Source: Candidatus Kryptoniota bacterium (GTDB taxonomy: Bacteria; Bacteroidota; Ignavibacteria; Kryptoniales; JAKASW01). From it: a stretch of DNA of 64,000 nucleotides. How positions within the stretch are numbered: the stretch's first letter is position 1; each line of letters starts with the position of its first letter. Made by a program: the position numbers and the translations under genes. Below, piece after piece: positions 26,348 to 36,078 of this stretch. Under the pieces are notes generated by a model. It searched no databases. It was not told the origin of the DNA and worked only from the letters and a program-made list of their open reading frames with translations. The stretch lies in assembly GCA_036567965.1 (NCBI GenBank), contig DATCTN010000018.1, positions 81,534 to 145,533 on the forward strand, written 5' to 3'.

Positions 26348-27313
26348 TTAATTGTCGGCTTTATTTCCGGATTCAGAATTAGTTTTATTGACTATTAAAG
26401 CTTTCGCATTTCGAATGAAGCCGCTGTGTTTCGCGCGTTTGACCGGACTGCGACTGAAACGCCTGGCGAACTCCTCCTGACTTATTAGATGAGCGTCGTC
26501 CACATTTAGATTCAGGTTTCCCTGGCGTGGAGCAAATCGCGCTTCATCCGTCGGCTTTTGGAATTTCAAATTCCACGGACAGACTTCCTGACATATATCG
26601 CATCCGAAGATCCAGTTCTGCAGATTGCGAGCGAGATCTTCGTGGATGGTGTCGTCACGGTTCTCGATGGTTAGGAATGATATGCACTTGTTTGAATCGA
26701 GAACATAAGGTTCGTCGAGCGCGTGAGTCGGACATGCGTCGATGCATGCGCGGCATTCCCCGCAGTGGTCCATTGCAGGTGTATCGTACTCGCACTCAAG
26801 GTCTGTGATAATCTCGGATAGAAAGAACCATGAGCCGATGGATGTGTTGATCGCGTTGGTATGTTTACCAATCCATCCTACGCCCGCTCGCTGCGCCCAA
26901 GCCTTGTCCATCACGGGACCGGTGTCGCAATAATGGACGAATTTCCTACCCGGAAATTCCGATTTAAGCGATGCAACGAGATGTTTCAACTTTTCCTCAA
27001 TCACAATGTGGTAATCGTCTCCCCACGCATAGCGTGAAATCTTTGCGGGCCCTTGAGGATGCTCGACCGGGTAATAGTAATTCCTGGCAAGTGAGATGAC
27101 AGACTTCGCACCTTCGACGATTTTACGCGGATCGATTCTTTTCTCGCGGCTTCTCGCCATCCAGTCCATGCTTGCGTTGTGTCCTCTCGAGAGCCACTCG
27201 TAGAGTCTCTCTCCTTCCGGACCGAGCTGTTTGGCTTCTGCGATTCCTACGAGGTCGAAACCTTCTTTTGTCGCGAGGGCTTTCACGATCTCCGACGAGG
27301 TCAATTTCACCAC
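26348..27313 (-). CDS. queG: Epoxyqueuosine reductase
   Basis: 321 residues. QueG performs the last step of queuosine synthesis, reducing epoxyqueuosine in tRNA using cobalamin and two [4Fe-4S] clusters. 'HYCDTGPVMDKAWAQRAGVG' (about 127-146) holds the catalytic Asp. The clusters are 'CGECRACIDACP' (184-195) and 'CDICQEVCPWN' (238-248), joined with the 'NKCISFLTIE' cysteine. The length is typical of forms without the extra C-terminal HEAT domain. The GTG start overlaps the end of the Rieske gene by 7 bases. Confidence 0.94.
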   Translation of the reverse strand: MVKLTSSEIVKALATKEGFDLVGIAEAKQLGPEGERLYEWLSRGHNASMDWMARSREKRIDPRKIVEGAKSVISLARNYYYPVEHPQGPAKISRYAWGDDYHIVIEEKLKHLVASLKSEFPGRKFVHYCDTGPVMDKAWAQRAGVGWIGKHTNAINTSIGSWFFLSEIITDLECEYDTPAMDHCGECRACIDACPTHALDEPYVLDSNKCISFLTIENRDDTIHEDLARNLQNWIFGCDICQEVCPWNLKFQKPTDEARFAPRQGNLNLNVDDAHLISQEEFARRFSRSPVKRAKHSGFIRNAKALIVNKTNSESGNKADN

Positions 27314-27702
27314 AGCGAATTTCTCCCGGGCATTTTGACAAACACGGTTTCATTTTCGATCTTCACTTCGAGCATTCGCAGCTTACCACTTTTCCCGCTC
27401 ATCATTGTAGTCTCATCTGAATGCGGGATGCCGTAAGACGGCACGTTCACGCACTTTCCGGATTTGAGTTCGAAGGTCCAGCCGTGCATTGGGCAGGTGA
27501 GGTTTCCGTCTGCAATTTGACCGCCCGTTTTGTCGACGAGCGGTGTATGTTGATGAGGACAGACATTTATGAATGCGTGGACTTCGCCTTCGAGCTTTAC
27601 AAGTGCGATGTCGTCGTCCTCAAGCTTGCGCACGATTCCCTTACCTTCGCGAAGGTCGTTCAAGCGTGCAACTTTCTTAAGATCAGTCAAAGTGCAATCC
27701 AC
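27307..27702 (-). CDS. Rieske [2Fe-2S] ferredoxin-like protein
   Basis: 131 residues. Both cluster boxes are intact: 'CPHQHTPL' (Cys48, His50) and 'CPMHGWTF' (Cys70, His73), in the C-x-H...C-x2-H form of soluble Rieske proteins such as NirD-like and dioxygenase ferredoxins. No transmembrane anchor. It should carry single electrons to an unknown partner. It overlaps queG, so it could serve as an electron donor to that enzyme; that link is an inference from position only. The GTG start is uncertain. The upstream region holds the 73-bp repeat array. Confidence 0.88.
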   Translation of the reverse strand: MDCTLTDLKKVARLNDLREGKGIVRKLEDDDIALVKLEGEVHAFINVCPHQHTPLVDKTGGQIADGNLTCPMHGWTFELKSGKCVNVPSYGIPHSDETTMMSGKSGKLRMLEVKIENETVFVKMPGRNSLW

Positions 27703-27720
27703 ATCTCAGCCTTAATTTAA

Positions 27721-28105
27721 CCACAAGAGACACGGAGACACAGAGGAGAATATTATTCTCCGTGCCTGCACGCCGAAGTATTATCAGAGTTGGTTCCGGC
27801 ACGCAGGCGTGCCTCGGTGTTTTAATTCAACCACAAGAGACACAGGAGACACAGAGGGAAGACATTACTCCCCGTGCCTCTGTGCCTCTGTGTTTTAATT
27901 CAACCACAAGAGACACAGGAGACACAGAGGGAAGACATTACTCCCCGTGCCTCCGTGCCTCGGTGTTTTAATTCAACCACAAGAGACACAGGAGACACAG
28001 AGGGAAGACATTACTCCCCGTGCCTCTGTGTCTCTGTGTTTAGATTCAACCACGGGAGACACAGGAGACACAGAGAGGAGATATCATCCTCTGGGTCTCT
28101 GTGTT
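27721..28105. repeat. 73-bp tandem repeat array, copy A
   Basis: Four regular units begin at 27831, 27904, 27977 and 28050 (exact 73-base spacing), with a more divergent unit at 27721. The unit starts CCACAAGAGACACAGGAGACA and contains CTCCCCGTGCCTCTGTG and TGTTTTAATTCAA. The same family occurs in the opposite orientation at 63779-64000. ORFs reading through it code for repeated basic peptides and are not genes. Confidence 0.9.
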
Positions 28106-28121
28106 TTAATTTCTCTTCACT

Positions 28122-28976
28122 TCAGTCGGATTCTAGATCGATCGGTTCTCCTGCCCTAAATCCCCTCTCGGTTCTTTCTACGAGCGTTGCTGCGTGCCTC
28201 GGGTCGTGCTCGAAAAATAAAATCCAATTCCTGTCCGCCGCCTTTCTCAGAATGTCCGCTTTCTCTTCAAGTGTGATCAAGGGATAATTGTCGTAGCCCA
28301 TTATGAACGGAAGCGGAACGTGGGATGACGTCGGTATCATGTCGCCGGGATGATAGAGTGTCTTCGTCCCATCAGTAACAAGAACCGTCTGCTGCGCGAT
28401 CGTGTGCCCGTCTGAGAGCTTGATGTAAATGCCGGGACGAAGCTCCATTTCACCATCGAGGAGCGCCAACTTTCCCTGTTCGTACAATGGGACAAATCTC
28501 TCGGCGACAAAACTCGCCTTGTCCTTCTCCGAGGGTTTGACAGCCCATTCGTAGTGTTTTTTCTGAATGAAGTACTTTGCGTTCGGAAAGGCCGGTTGCA
28601 TCGATCCGCTGGCGCCTTTGACCATCGCCCCACCAGTATGGTCGAAATGAAGATGGGTTATAATGACGTCTGTTATGTCAGCGACAGCGAGACCGATCTT
28701 CGCAAGCGATTTGTCAAGTGTAACAGACGAATGATCGACCCCGTATATGTCGGCGAATTTTGGATCCCAGTTCTCGCCGATACCGGTATCGACAATAACA
28801 TTGCGTCCTTCGCCCCTGATGATGAGGACTCTGAGTGCAAGCTCGATCCTGTTTCTCTGGTCAGCGGGATTCGTTTTATTCCAGATCACCTTCGGGACGA
28901 CTCCGAACATCGCGCCCCCGTCAAGGAAGAATCGACCCGATTCCAGTGATGACAAAGTGTAATTTCCAATTCTCAT
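28122..28976 (-). CDS. Metallo-beta-lactamase-fold hydrolase
   Basis: 284 residues. The di-zinc motif 'HLHFDHTGG' is at 108-116, with further likely ligands at 'LSDGHTIAQQ', 'YHPGDMIP' and 'FFEHDPRHAA'. The 'IVDTGIG' strand precedes it. This is the class that includes lactonases such as AiiA and many unassigned hydrolases. 'MRIGNYTLSSLESGRFFLDG' at the N-terminus is typical of stand-alone MBL-fold hydrolases of Bacteroidota. No signal peptide, so cytosolic. The substrate is unknown. It appears to be a single-gene unit. Confidence 0.9.
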   Translation of the reverse strand: MRIGNYTLSSLESGRFFLDGGAMFGVVPKVIWNKTNPADQRNRIELALRVLIIRGEGRNVIVDTGIGENWDPKFADIYGVDHSSVTLDKSLAKIGLAVADITDVIITHLHFDHTGGAMVKGASGSMQPAFPNAKYFIQKKHYEWAVKPSEKDKASFVAERFVPLYEQGKLALLDGEMELRPGIYIKLSDGHTIAQQTVLVTDGTKTLYHPGDMIPTSSHVPLPFIMGYDNYPLITLEEKADILRKAADRNWILFFEHDPRHAATLVERTERGFRAGEPIDLESD

Positions 28977-29059
28977 TCATTCTCCAATGTTGTTCCATAA
29001 TCATTCAGAGATAGAACACGAGAACGGCCTGTAAAAGTTTGCCGCCGTACGCTATAAAA

Positions 29060-29089
29060 TAAAAAAGGCCGGGGAGTTAAACCCGGCCA
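29060..29089 (-). terminator. Rho-independent terminator of the ferredoxin gene
   Basis: On the minus strand a 7-bp GC stem GGCCGGG/CCCGGCC (arms 29082-29088 and 29067-29073) is followed by TTTTTTATTTT. It begins 25 bases after the ferredoxin stop codon. Confidence 0.92.
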
Positions 29090-29113
29090 TGCAGGCGTTA
29101 TTTACAAATAAGT

Positions 29114-29467
<354 letters not shown>

Positions 29468-29469
29468 TT

Positions 29470-29905
29470 ACTGATCGATACCGGTCTCGAGTGTGCGACG
29501 GGGAAAGAATTGCCCGCCATAACCCGCCGGTATCGGTTATCTATTTACCACTGCCATCGTTGTCAAAAAGCTTCATCACATCAGGTACAATTTCCGGGCC
29601 TGAATGGCTCAATGTTATTTTTGGCAAGAAAATCGACTTCTTTAACGTTTCACAACGTTATCGTCGCGGCACATCGACACATAAAATATATTTCAAATGG
29701 GGAAAAAATTCAACAGCCGGGCGCTGCTGGTGCTGGCTCAGTTTGACGGCTGGGTCGAAACCTTGCGAAGGTAGCTAGGCTTTTGGTCAGAAACCTTCGC
29801 AAGGTAGCTCTGCGTGAAAAAAAACACAAATGTCACTTCACTTTGAAAGCAGCCCACTACCGCGCGGCTGGGGGGATTGGAGGTGTCATCCCGGAGGAGT
29901 AAATA
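29470..29905. other. Intergenic stretch with an ACCTTGCGAAGGT inverted repeat
   Basis: 436 bases without a supported gene. At 29758-29772 and 29791-29805 are AAACCTTGCGAAGGT and AAACCTTCGCAAGGT, whose 13-base cores are reverse complements and could fold into a hairpin. Each is followed by AGCT. It should also contain the promoter for the ferredoxin gene. Confidence 0.55.
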
Positions 29906-30259
29906 TCAAACAGGCTCGACCGGGTGGTTATGCGGGTTCTTTTTCTTCGCACATAATCCCTTTGGGACCGACTTCACCTCCTGAATAGCGTTAGGAGTTT
30001 TATTGCCGGTGTCTTCCTGAGAGGCTTGCTTTGCGAAGTCTCCCTTCGACAGCAGCCTCTGTCTGAGTTCTTCAGGTGTGAGAGTGCAGCCTCTCTCCTC
30101 CATTGCCGCGAGTTCAGCCCTGTACCTGGCTACGATCTCCAGAAGCATGTTTTGGAATGCGTCCACATCTATTCCTTGGTCGGCAAGATATCGCCGTATG
30201 TACTCCGGGTCTTCGTCGCTCATGTCGGAGTAAAAATCTATGAAAGTGTCCCGATCCAT
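29906..30259 (-). CDS. Hypothetical protein, acidic helical N-terminus and basic tail
   Basis: 117 residues. 'DFYSDMSDEDPEYIRRYLAD' and 'FQNMLLEIVARYRAELAAME' suggest two helices. 'LTPEELRQRLLSKGDFAKQA' follows, then a disordered polar C-terminus with 'KKKNPHNHP'. I recognise no family. It is codon-consistent with neighbours and has GGAGAAC 6 bases before the ATG, so translation is plausible. It lies upstream of nothing on its strand except the ferredoxin, about 450 bases away. Confidence 0.55.
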   Translation of the reverse strand: MDRDTFIDFYSDMSDEDPEYIRRYLADQGIDVDAFQNMLLEIVARYRAELAAMEERGCTLTPEELRQRLLSKGDFAKQASQEDTGNKTPNAIQEVKSVPKGLCAKKKNPHNHPVEPV

Positions 30260-30504
30260 CTTATGTTCTCCTTCATGCTTTAATTCAAAATCTCAGACGT
30301 AGTCGCTAATCAAGATCGATGAGATATGCGGACGGGTCTCCATTGATTCGACAAGACGCTCTACATTGATCTAAGCCGGCAAGTAACTATCCGCCGCGCA
30401 AAGAGAGCCTCTGGGGGCGGAAGTGATGCCTCCTTCGATTCTAACCGCACCCGACCCCGGGTATATCGGTTCGACGAGGCGGCCAAGTCAAAGTAGAGAA
30501 TTTA

Positions 30505-31071
30505 TTAACCCGACTTGCGCGTGCCTTTGAGAAGTTTGTCCCCCTTTCGTTTGATTCTTTTCTTGGCATTTAAGACCTCCGAAGGGTGTAACATGAGATT
30601 CGAAGCGATTTGATCGTTCGTCATATCCTGGAGCATACCGGCAAGAACTGAATACTCGACCCCATCTTGTTTGAGCATGCTCTTAAGTCTTTCAACAAAC
30701 TCGCTGCTCTCATAGTGCTTGACGTGGTCCAGACTCCCAGGGATGTCGATCCCTTTATCGGATAACTCCTTTTCAAGCGAAGAGTGATGAACCTGATTGT
30801 GTACCAGGTTATACATTTCACTTCTCAGCTGGGTAATGATCCACCCGTCAAATCCAGGCATCTTGTCCATGTCCCATGTGCGAGTACCGCACAGGGCGTC
30901 CGCGACAAGTCCCTGCACCAAGTCTTCGGCAGTGATTGCTCTTTCGGTATTGCCATAAGTGGTGCGGTGAAGCATCCTCTCCGCGGTTGCGATGACCTTG
31001 ACGAGTCTCGGCTTATCCATCATGAATGCCGCAATCAGCGCGGTCTTCACACACCCGTCGTCTCTGCCCAT
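30505..31071 (-). CDS. Remote sigma-70/ECF-like regulatory protein
   Basis: 188 residues. The first half, 'LVKVIATAERMLHR', 'ITAEDLVQGLVADALCGTRT', 'GFDGWIITQLRSEMYNLVHN', resembles sigma-70 region 2 as it appears in divergent ECF-type proteins, where 'EDLVQEal..vL.G.R.W' is followed by 'F..Wl...lRS'. The end, 'VLAGMLQDMTNDQIASNLML' and 'PSEVLNAKKRIKRKGDKLL', looks like a region 4 helix-turn-helix. A cytosolic transcription regulator is therefore likely. No anti-sigma gene is next to it. It is divergent from the 31506 gene, with 434 bases between them. The start is uncertain because the purine run abuts the ATG. Confidence 0.5.
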   Translation of the reverse strand: MGRDDGCVKTALIAAFMMDKPRLVKVIATAERMLHRTTYGNTERAITAEDLVQGLVADALCGTRTWDMDKMPGFDGWIITQLRSEMYNLVHNQVHHSSLEKELSDKGIDIPGSLDHVKHYESSEFVERLKSMLKQDGVEYSVLAGMLQDMTNDQIASNLMLHPSEVLNAKKRIKRKGDKLLKGTRKSG

Positions 31072-31505
31072 CCTTCCCCCGTAATTTTGTGCCAGAAAAT
31101 TGGATTACGACTGCTGCCTCCCTATCAATATATATTACTCGTCAAATACATGATTTTGCCGTCGAGAAGAAAATTTTTCGAGCGGCGGCAAAAAGACTGA
31201 TTCCATGAGTAATACAGTTAAGAAGGACGAAGACAGGTTGGATGAGCGAGTGCTTCATTCCCGGTTCATTCCCAGTTCAGTCCCAGTTTGATCTCAGTAA
31301 GCCCCGGTTTCCGAAAATCGGTAACACACCCGGCGGTTTACGAGTGGCCCGGGTGTGCGAAGGGATTGGTTGGAATGAAAGAGGGGGATGAAGAGGTCGA
31401 GGTTGAGAAGCAAGTCCGGCACGGCCCGCAGGGGAGAAGGAGGGACTGCCTCGGGTCCTTTAAATGAGTTCACAAACCCAAAAAAAGAAAGGAAGGTAAG
31501 GCAAG
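31072..31505. other. Divergent intergenic region with a CACACCCGG hairpin
   Basis: This 434-base space must hold promoters for both flanking genes. A perfect 9-bp inverted repeat (arms 31325-31333 and 31349-31357, 15-base loop) lies near its middle. The arms could be a protein-binding operator or the stem of an untranslated leader of the 31506 gene. No supported ORF. Confidence 0.5.
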
Positions 31506-32192
31506 ATGGCACACTTGAACAAATCGGTGCTTGGGAAAGTCAGCGGGACTGTCGGTGACATTACGTTCCGACAGAGAGGCGGGAAGAACGTGATAAGTTT
31601 GAGGCCGAAGTCGTTCATCCCCGGGGACGACGCGGCTTCGGAGGAGAGGCGGGCAAAGTTCGCGTTTTCAGCAAGACTCGCACAAGCAATGAACGGGGTG
31701 CCGGTGCTCCGTACATTGTGGGAGGCGGACACGCCGCCAGGGATATCGCCGTACAATTACATGATCGCGGTGAACTATAAGCTGGTCAACGCGGACTCCC
31801 CGACGAGCCTGACGACGATCATCCCGTCGATGGGATTCCCCGCGAAGGCGACAACGATCTCAATCGACTCAAATGCTGTAGCGATAGAGATGCAGCCGCT
31901 CGGGACAGCCGCGGGCGTAGATCCAAATGTAGAAAAAACAGTTCAGCTGGTTGCGGTTCTTCATCTTTTCAAGCCGCTGAACGCGACGCTTGACGAAACC
32001 CGCTGCGTCGCGCTGATTTCTCCCGAGCAGGCAGTGGTGACGGATGCGGCGATGATATTCACGATAAAGCCGGGGAGCATGGAATCGCAGATGATCGCCG
32101 CTTACCAGGAGAACAAGGCATTGATGGCGATCATCACACTCGACGCAGACAAGAATGTTGTCCAAGCATCGAACACGTTCCAGTCGGAGTGA
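31506..32192 (+). CDS. DUF6266-like protein of unknown function
   Basis: 228 residues, no signal peptide. The N-terminus 'LGKVSGTVGDITFRQRGGKN' followed by 'ISLRPKSF' matches the glycine-rich GxxGxVGxxxxRxxxGKNxIxxRP signature of a Bacteroidota family (DUF6266-like), known only as hypothetical. The rest is beta-rich ('TTISIDSNAVAIEMQPLG', 'VQLVAVLHLFKPLNATLDET'). A strong AAGGAAGGTAAGGC site precedes the ATG, and a terminator follows. It stands alone on the plus strand in an otherwise minus-strand region. Confidence 0.65.
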   Translation: MAHLNKSVLGKVSGTVGDITFRQRGGKNVISLRPKSFIPGDDAASEERRAKFAFSARLAQAMNGVPVLRTLWEADTPPGISPYNYMIAVNYKLVNADSPTSLTTIIPSMGFPAKATTISIDSNAVAIEMQPLGTAAGVDPNVEKTVQLVAVLHLFKPLNATLDETRCVALISPEQAVVTDAAMIFTIKPGSMESQMIAAYQENKALMAIITLDADKNVVQASNTFQSE

Positions 32193-32216
32193 TGGTTAGC
32201 ACGAAGGCAAGGTCAG

Positions 32217-32246
32217 GGCGCGCCCCGCGGTGCGCCTTGTTTTTTT
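32217..32246 (+). terminator. Rho-independent terminator after the DUF6266-like gene
   Basis: Stem GGCGCGC/GTGCGCC (arms 32217-32223 and 32230-32236, one G-U pair) is followed by TTGTTTTTTT, about 25 bases after the stop. Confidence 0.85.
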
Positions 32247-32339
32247 GAAAGGGTTGGTGAGGCTAGGAAGAGGTGGAAGGCGATTTAGAGAAAGGGTTTG
32301 ATAGGAGGAACGTCATAGCCGCAATCGAATCGGCAGAGC

Positions 32340-33509
32340 TTAATCTCGCTTGACAAACTCGGCTATCGAATGGACAACGTATTCCAGTTGATCGTGCGTC
32401 AGTTCAGGGAATATTGGCAATGCCAGCGAGTGTTCCGCGGCATAATTTGAAACCGGAAAGTCTTCATCCTTCGCGTGCAGGTTGGCAAAACATTCCTGCC
32501 GATGAAATGGAACCGGATAATATATTTCCGATCCTATCCCGTTATCCGACAAATGTTTCTTCAGGGCATCTCGCTTCGAAACCCGAATGACATACTGGTT
32601 GTAGATATGATAATTCTTAATCTGATTTGATTTGTAAACCGCTTTCGGCAGAAGAGCTGCGTTTCCAGGATCAAGTGCTACTCGCCCCTCAGCGTCGGCG
32701 AGTCCTGATGATATGAAGATCCTAGAATACTCAGCCGCATTATCCTTTCTCATCTGGGACCATTTATCAAGGTGAGGAAGCTTCACATTTAGGACTGCCG
32801 CCTGTATTGCATCGAGCCTGAAGTTTCCACCTATTACTCTGTGAAAGTACTTCGGCTTCCCGCCGTGAACTCTCATTATTCTCAGCTTCTCTCCGAGATC
32901 ATCGCCGTTCGTGACGACCAGTCCGCCGTCTCCAAAACCTCCCAAGTTCTTGCTCGGAAAGAACGAATAACATCCGATATCACCGATGGTCCCTACTTTT
33001 CTGCCGTCTTTGTACTGGACTCCAATCGCCTGCGCGCCGTCCTCTATCACTTTCAATGAATGCCGCCGAGCGATTTCCATTATTGGAGACATGTCAGCAC
33101 TCTGTCCGTAGAGGTGAACTGGAATTATTGCCCTTGTTTTTCCGGTGATCTTCCTTTCTATGTCATTCGGATCAATATTGAATGTAACGGGATCAATATC
33201 GGTGAATATCGGCTTCGCATTCATTCTTGCAACCACGCCGGCCGTCGCAAAGAATGAAAATGTGGGGAGAATAACTTCATCTCCCGGCTTGATATCGACT
33301 GCCATCAGGGCAATCAACAGGGCGTCTGTACCAGATGAAACGCCGATCGCGTGTTTGGCACCTAAGTACGAGGCGAGGCCCTTTTCCAGTGCTTCTACTT
33401 CCGGTCCAAGAATAAAGTGCTGCGACTCGGCGACCTTGAGCAGCGCTTCGTTGATCTCGGTCTTAATTGAAGCGTACTGTGCTTTTAAATCCAAGAGTGG
33501 AACTTTCAT
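32340..33509 (-). CDS. wbpE: DegT/DnrJ/EryC1/StrS sugar aminotransferase, WbpE-like
   Basis: 389 residues. PLP-dependent transaminase; the lysine that binds PLP is in '[16 protein letters not shown]' (Lys187), with '[12 protein letters not shown]' and '[13 protein letters not shown]' supplying cofactor contacts. In the WbpA-B-E-D route it converts UDP-2-acetamido-3-oxo-uronate into the 3-amino sugar using glutamate. Identity rests on the adjacent wbpB and wbpD. The ATG overlaps the wbpD stop by 4 bases (ATGA). It is the last gene of the exopolysaccharide locus. Other 3-amino sugars (FdtB/QdtB-like) are possible. Confidence 0.85.
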   Translation of the reverse strand: MKVPLLDLKAQYASIKTEINEALLKVAESQHFILGPEVEALEKGLASYLGAKHAIGVSSGTDALLIALMAVDIKPGDEVILPTFSFFATAGVVARMNAKPIFTDIDPVTFNIDPNDIERKITGKTRAIIPVHLYGQSADMSPIMEIARRHSLKVIEDGAQAIGVQYKDGRKVGTIGDIGCYSFFPSKNLGGFGDGGLVVTNGDDLGEKLRIMRVHGGKPKYFHRVIGGNFRLDAIQAAVLNVKLPHLDKWSQMRKDNAAEYSRIFISSGLADAEGRVALDPGNAALLPKAVYKSNQIKNYHIYNQYVIRVSKRDALKKHLSDNGIGSEIYYPVPFHRQECFANLHAKDEDFPVSNYAAEHSLALPIFPELTHDQLEYVVHSIAEFVKRD

Positions 33510-34108
33510 CCCGCAATCTCCTTCACGATTCCATTTTGAAGTCTGTATTTCTTCTTCGATTTTTCGCAGTAAGCAACGCCATTTCCGTCAAACTGCAGCC
33601 TCTTGCCCGCTTCACTGAACCACCCGGCAACTCTCGCAGGGTTGCCGACGACGAGAGCAAAATCAGGTACATCCTTCGTCACAACAGCACCGGCTCCGAC
33701 AAAAGCAAACCTACCTATGGTATGTCCACACACAATTGTGGAGTTCGCACCGAGCGAGGCTCCTTCTTTCACGAGCGTGTTAATGTAATATTGCGCCCCG
33801 ACCTGAGGATACTTAGATCTCGGATCTTTGATATTGGTGAATACCATCGATGGACCGCAGAAGACATAATCTTGGAGCGTCACGCCCTCGTAAACGGATA
33901 CGTTGTTTTGGATCTTTACATAATTTCCTATCGTCACATTATTCGCAACATTCACATTCTGTCCTATCGTGCAATGATGTCCGATTTTTGCACCCGATTG
34001 TACGTGGCTGAAGTGCCAGATTTTGGTGCCTTCGCCGATTTCGACATTATTGTCGACGACCGCGTGTTCGTTAACGTAGAACTTTGCCGGCTCTGAATTA
34101 GATTGCAT
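33506..34108 (-). CDS. wbpD: UDP-amino-sugar N-acetyltransferase, left-handed beta-helix (WbpD-like)
   Basis: 200 residues. Hexapeptide repeats of the [LIV]-G-x4 type run through the chain: '[19 protein letters not shown]', '[18 protein letters not shown]', '[18 protein letters not shown]', '[18 protein letters not shown]'. The pattern and '[19 protein letters not shown]' match WbpD, which acetylates the 3-amino group to give UDP-2,3-diacetamido-uronic acid. An in-frame ATG at 34171 is deep inside wbpB, so I take the ATG at 34108, which overlaps the wbpB stop by 11 bases. The C-terminus has an extra '[17 protein letters not shown]' segment often seen in this group. Confidence 0.87.
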   Translation of the reverse strand: MQSNSEPAKFYVNEHAVVDNNVEIGEGTKIWHFSHVQSGAKIGHHCTIGQNVNVANNVTIGNYVKIQNNVSVYEGVTLQDYVFCGPSMVFTNIKDPRSKYPQVGAQYYINTLVKEGASLGANSTIVCGHTIGRFAFVGAGAVVTKDVPDFALVVGNPARVAGWFSEAGKRLQFDGNGVAYCEKSKKKYRLQNGIVKEIAG

Positions 34109-35084
34109 TATCCCTGAGACTCCTTTCAGCTTTTTCAAGTATTTCCAATACCTCAAGGGCATGCTTGCCATCGGTAAGAGGTCTTATGTTGTTCACGACA
34201 GAGTTGCGAAAATGCAGCTGCTCCTCAGCAAGGGGCTCTTTCTCTTCGTGGTTTATGACTTCGAACTCGCCGTCGAATTTCTCAATGGTTCCATTTGCGT
34301 TGTTGAACCGCTTCGGGTAGAACTTCAACTTGTCTTTCGGTGCACTGTCCTCGAACACCATCATCCCCTTGTCCCCGATCACGACGAGCCTCTGCTCTTT
34401 GAACGGATGGAGCCAGCTCACGAAAATATGCGCATGCACATTGCCGGGATAGACGAGATAAGTCACGGTTGAGTCTTCAAGGTTAGGTTGGAGGAACGAT
34501 GCACCGCGTGCGTAAACGTCGATAGGATTGGATTCCGTCAGTAGCTGGACAATCGAGATGTCATGGGGCGCGAAGCTCCACAGGATATTTTCTTCCGTCC
34601 TCACCGTCCCGAAATTGAGCCTGTTGCTGTAGATGTACTGCAGCCTGCCGATCTTGCCTCCCTTCACCAGCTCCTTCAGTCTCAGTACTGCGGGATGAAA
34701 AAGGAGGACATGGCCGACCATGAGTTTCAAGCCGCGATCCTCCGCAATCTTCCGCAGCTCCACCGCCTCCAGCGAATGAAGCGTGATCGGTTTCTCGACG
34801 AGTACGTTCTTGTCCTTCAACAGAAGAGACTTTGCGACGGCGAAATGCGTCTCTGCAGGTGTAGCCACGATCACGGAGTTGATTTCCCTGTTGCAGATAA
34901 CGTCATTGAGATCGGTCGAAAATCTAATCTTGTCGGAGACCGACCTCACCTTCGCTGCCGCCGCCGTACTTGAATCAGCAACGAGCATGAGCTTATCGCC
35001 GAAAAGTCGGTGGGCCGTCCGAACGTGGTTGATTCCCCACCTGCCGCAGCCTATGACGGCTAATCCGAAATGGTCGTTGCTCAA
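34098..35084 (-). CDS. wbpB: Gfo/Idh/MocA oxidoreductase, WbpB-like
   Basis: 328 residues. '[20 protein letters not shown]' is the NAD Rossmann motif, '[20 protein letters not shown]' the conserved 'EKP' with catalytic Lys, and '[20 protein letters not shown]' the substrate-site segment typical of WbpB. It oxidises C3 of UDP-GlcNAc-uronate. I chose the TTG at 35084: CGGAGG lies 5 bases upstream. The longer ORF from 35117 would overlap the wbpA remnant and lacks a site. It sits 16 bases downstream of the wbpA remnant's original stop (35101). Confidence 0.87.
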   Translation of the reverse strand: MSNDHFGLAVIGCGRWGINHVRTAHRLFGDKLMLVADSSTAAAAKVRSVSDKIRFSTDLNDVICNREINSVIVATPAETHFAVAKSLLLKDKNVLVEKPITLHSLEAVELRKIAEDRGLKLMVGHVLLFHPAVLRLKELVKGGKIGRLQYIYSNRLNFGTVRTEENILWSFAPHDISIVQLLTESNPIDVYARGASFLQPNLEDSTVTYLVYPGNVHAHIFVSWLHPFKEQRLVVIGDKGMMVFEDSAPKDKLKFYPKRFNNANGTIEKFDGEFEVINHEEKEPLAEEQLHFRNSVVNNIRPLTDGKHALEVLEILEKAERSLRDNAI

Positions 35085-35100
35085 CGATCCTCCGGGCTGA

Positions 35101-35416
35101 TCACGTCTTTTGAGCAAATCGCGCCTTGACGACAGAGTTTCCCTTTGCTAGGTTCCCGGTGTCGACGATGGGACACTTGAACTTCGAGAAATTCGCGCGT
35201 CATTCCGATCTCAGGGATATACGGGTCGTTGTAACTCACTTCGGCGCCCTTTTCTTCAAGTTTCTCTATCAGATGGAACGACGGCGACTCCCTGTAGTCG
35301 TCGACATTCGCCTTGTAAGCAAGTCCGGGGATGAGAGGCGAACCCACATAGCCGAGGCCCACCACACCGACCATGAATGTCTTGTTTTCAATTTTTTGAA
35401 CCAGCTCTTCCTCCAT
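35101..35416 (-). pseudogene. wbpA: wbpA remnant: UDP-N-acetylglucosamine 6-dehydrogenase with large deletions
   Basis: Only about 105 codons of a normal 430-residue enzyme remain. The N-terminus 'VGVVGLGYVGSPLI' is the NAD-binding Rossmann start. It joins directly to 'GLAYKANVDDYRESPSFHLI' and 'VSYNDPYIPEIG', which belong to the C-terminal UDP-binding domain, so the whole middle with the catalytic Cys and Lys is missing. A second deletion with frame change follows near 35185: the expected end 'IVDTGNLAKGNSVVKARF' is intact in another frame and stops at 35101-35103. The enzyme cannot be functional. It lies exactly where wbpA belongs, upstream of wbpB. Either this is real gene decay or a collapsed assembly. 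Confidence 0.88.
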
Positions 35417-36078
35417 GAGAAGTAGATCCTTTTTGAATTAGGGTGGCTTCAATTTAACAATTTGTCTGATATGGAACGAGGAATAGAATGGGTTGCACGC
35501 TTCGACCGACGTGTGGAACAGCTTCTAATTCAGCTTCGCCAAGTGAGTCACCCTTTTAGATTGATCCAAAGCATAAATGCCACCGAACACCCCAACATGG
35601 TACACACGAGCGGGCAGATTGGCTCCAGCCCTTCGGGCCGGAACTTCCCTAGGCTCTTTTCAGTAGACATTACGCCCATCTGATTGTGGTGGATGTATGA
35701 CCTTATCAGGCGTCTGATCACTGCGGCCGCACGACTCGAAACGAAAGCGCGTCAGAGATGGCTTTCGCTACCGGAATCATGTTTAGGGCTTCCATAATGC
35801 GTTGCTTCTGCCTTGAAAGTGAAATCGAGTTAAGTCTCGGTCAAGATCGCTATAACCACGCCTACTTTTCCCCTATGACTAACGGCCACGTTTGACGTCC
35901 CACTTCCATACAAAGAGTTAGCTCGCTCAGAAAGTTTCATCACGGGAATTTAGCGCTCAAGATTGGGCTACAGACCCACTTACAGCCAGCACAAGCCTAA
36001 CATTCTTCCAATTGACTGACCTTAGCGGGCGGGTGAATTGCACAAGAAAGGCGCAAGAATTCGACCTGACCTACAAGA
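35417..36078. other. 662-base stretch with no intact gene
   Basis: Located between the wbpA remnant and a methyltransferase gene inside an otherwise tightly packed locus. All six frames are interrupted; the longest minus-strand stretches (for example a 60-codon frame in 35535-35740) match nothing I know. It could be decayed coding sequence or a former mobile-element site. I see no tRNA or clear terminator. Confidence 0.5.

Noticed and set aside
27721..28105. ORFs on the plus strand through the 73-bp array
   Set aside because: They encode only a repeated basic Arg/Asp/Thr-rich peptide that follows the DNA repeat; no start site or family.
33506..34171. Longer start for the WbpD-like acetyltransferase
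   Set aside because: The added residues are encoded inside wbpB and lack similarity to the family; the ATG at 34108 fits better.
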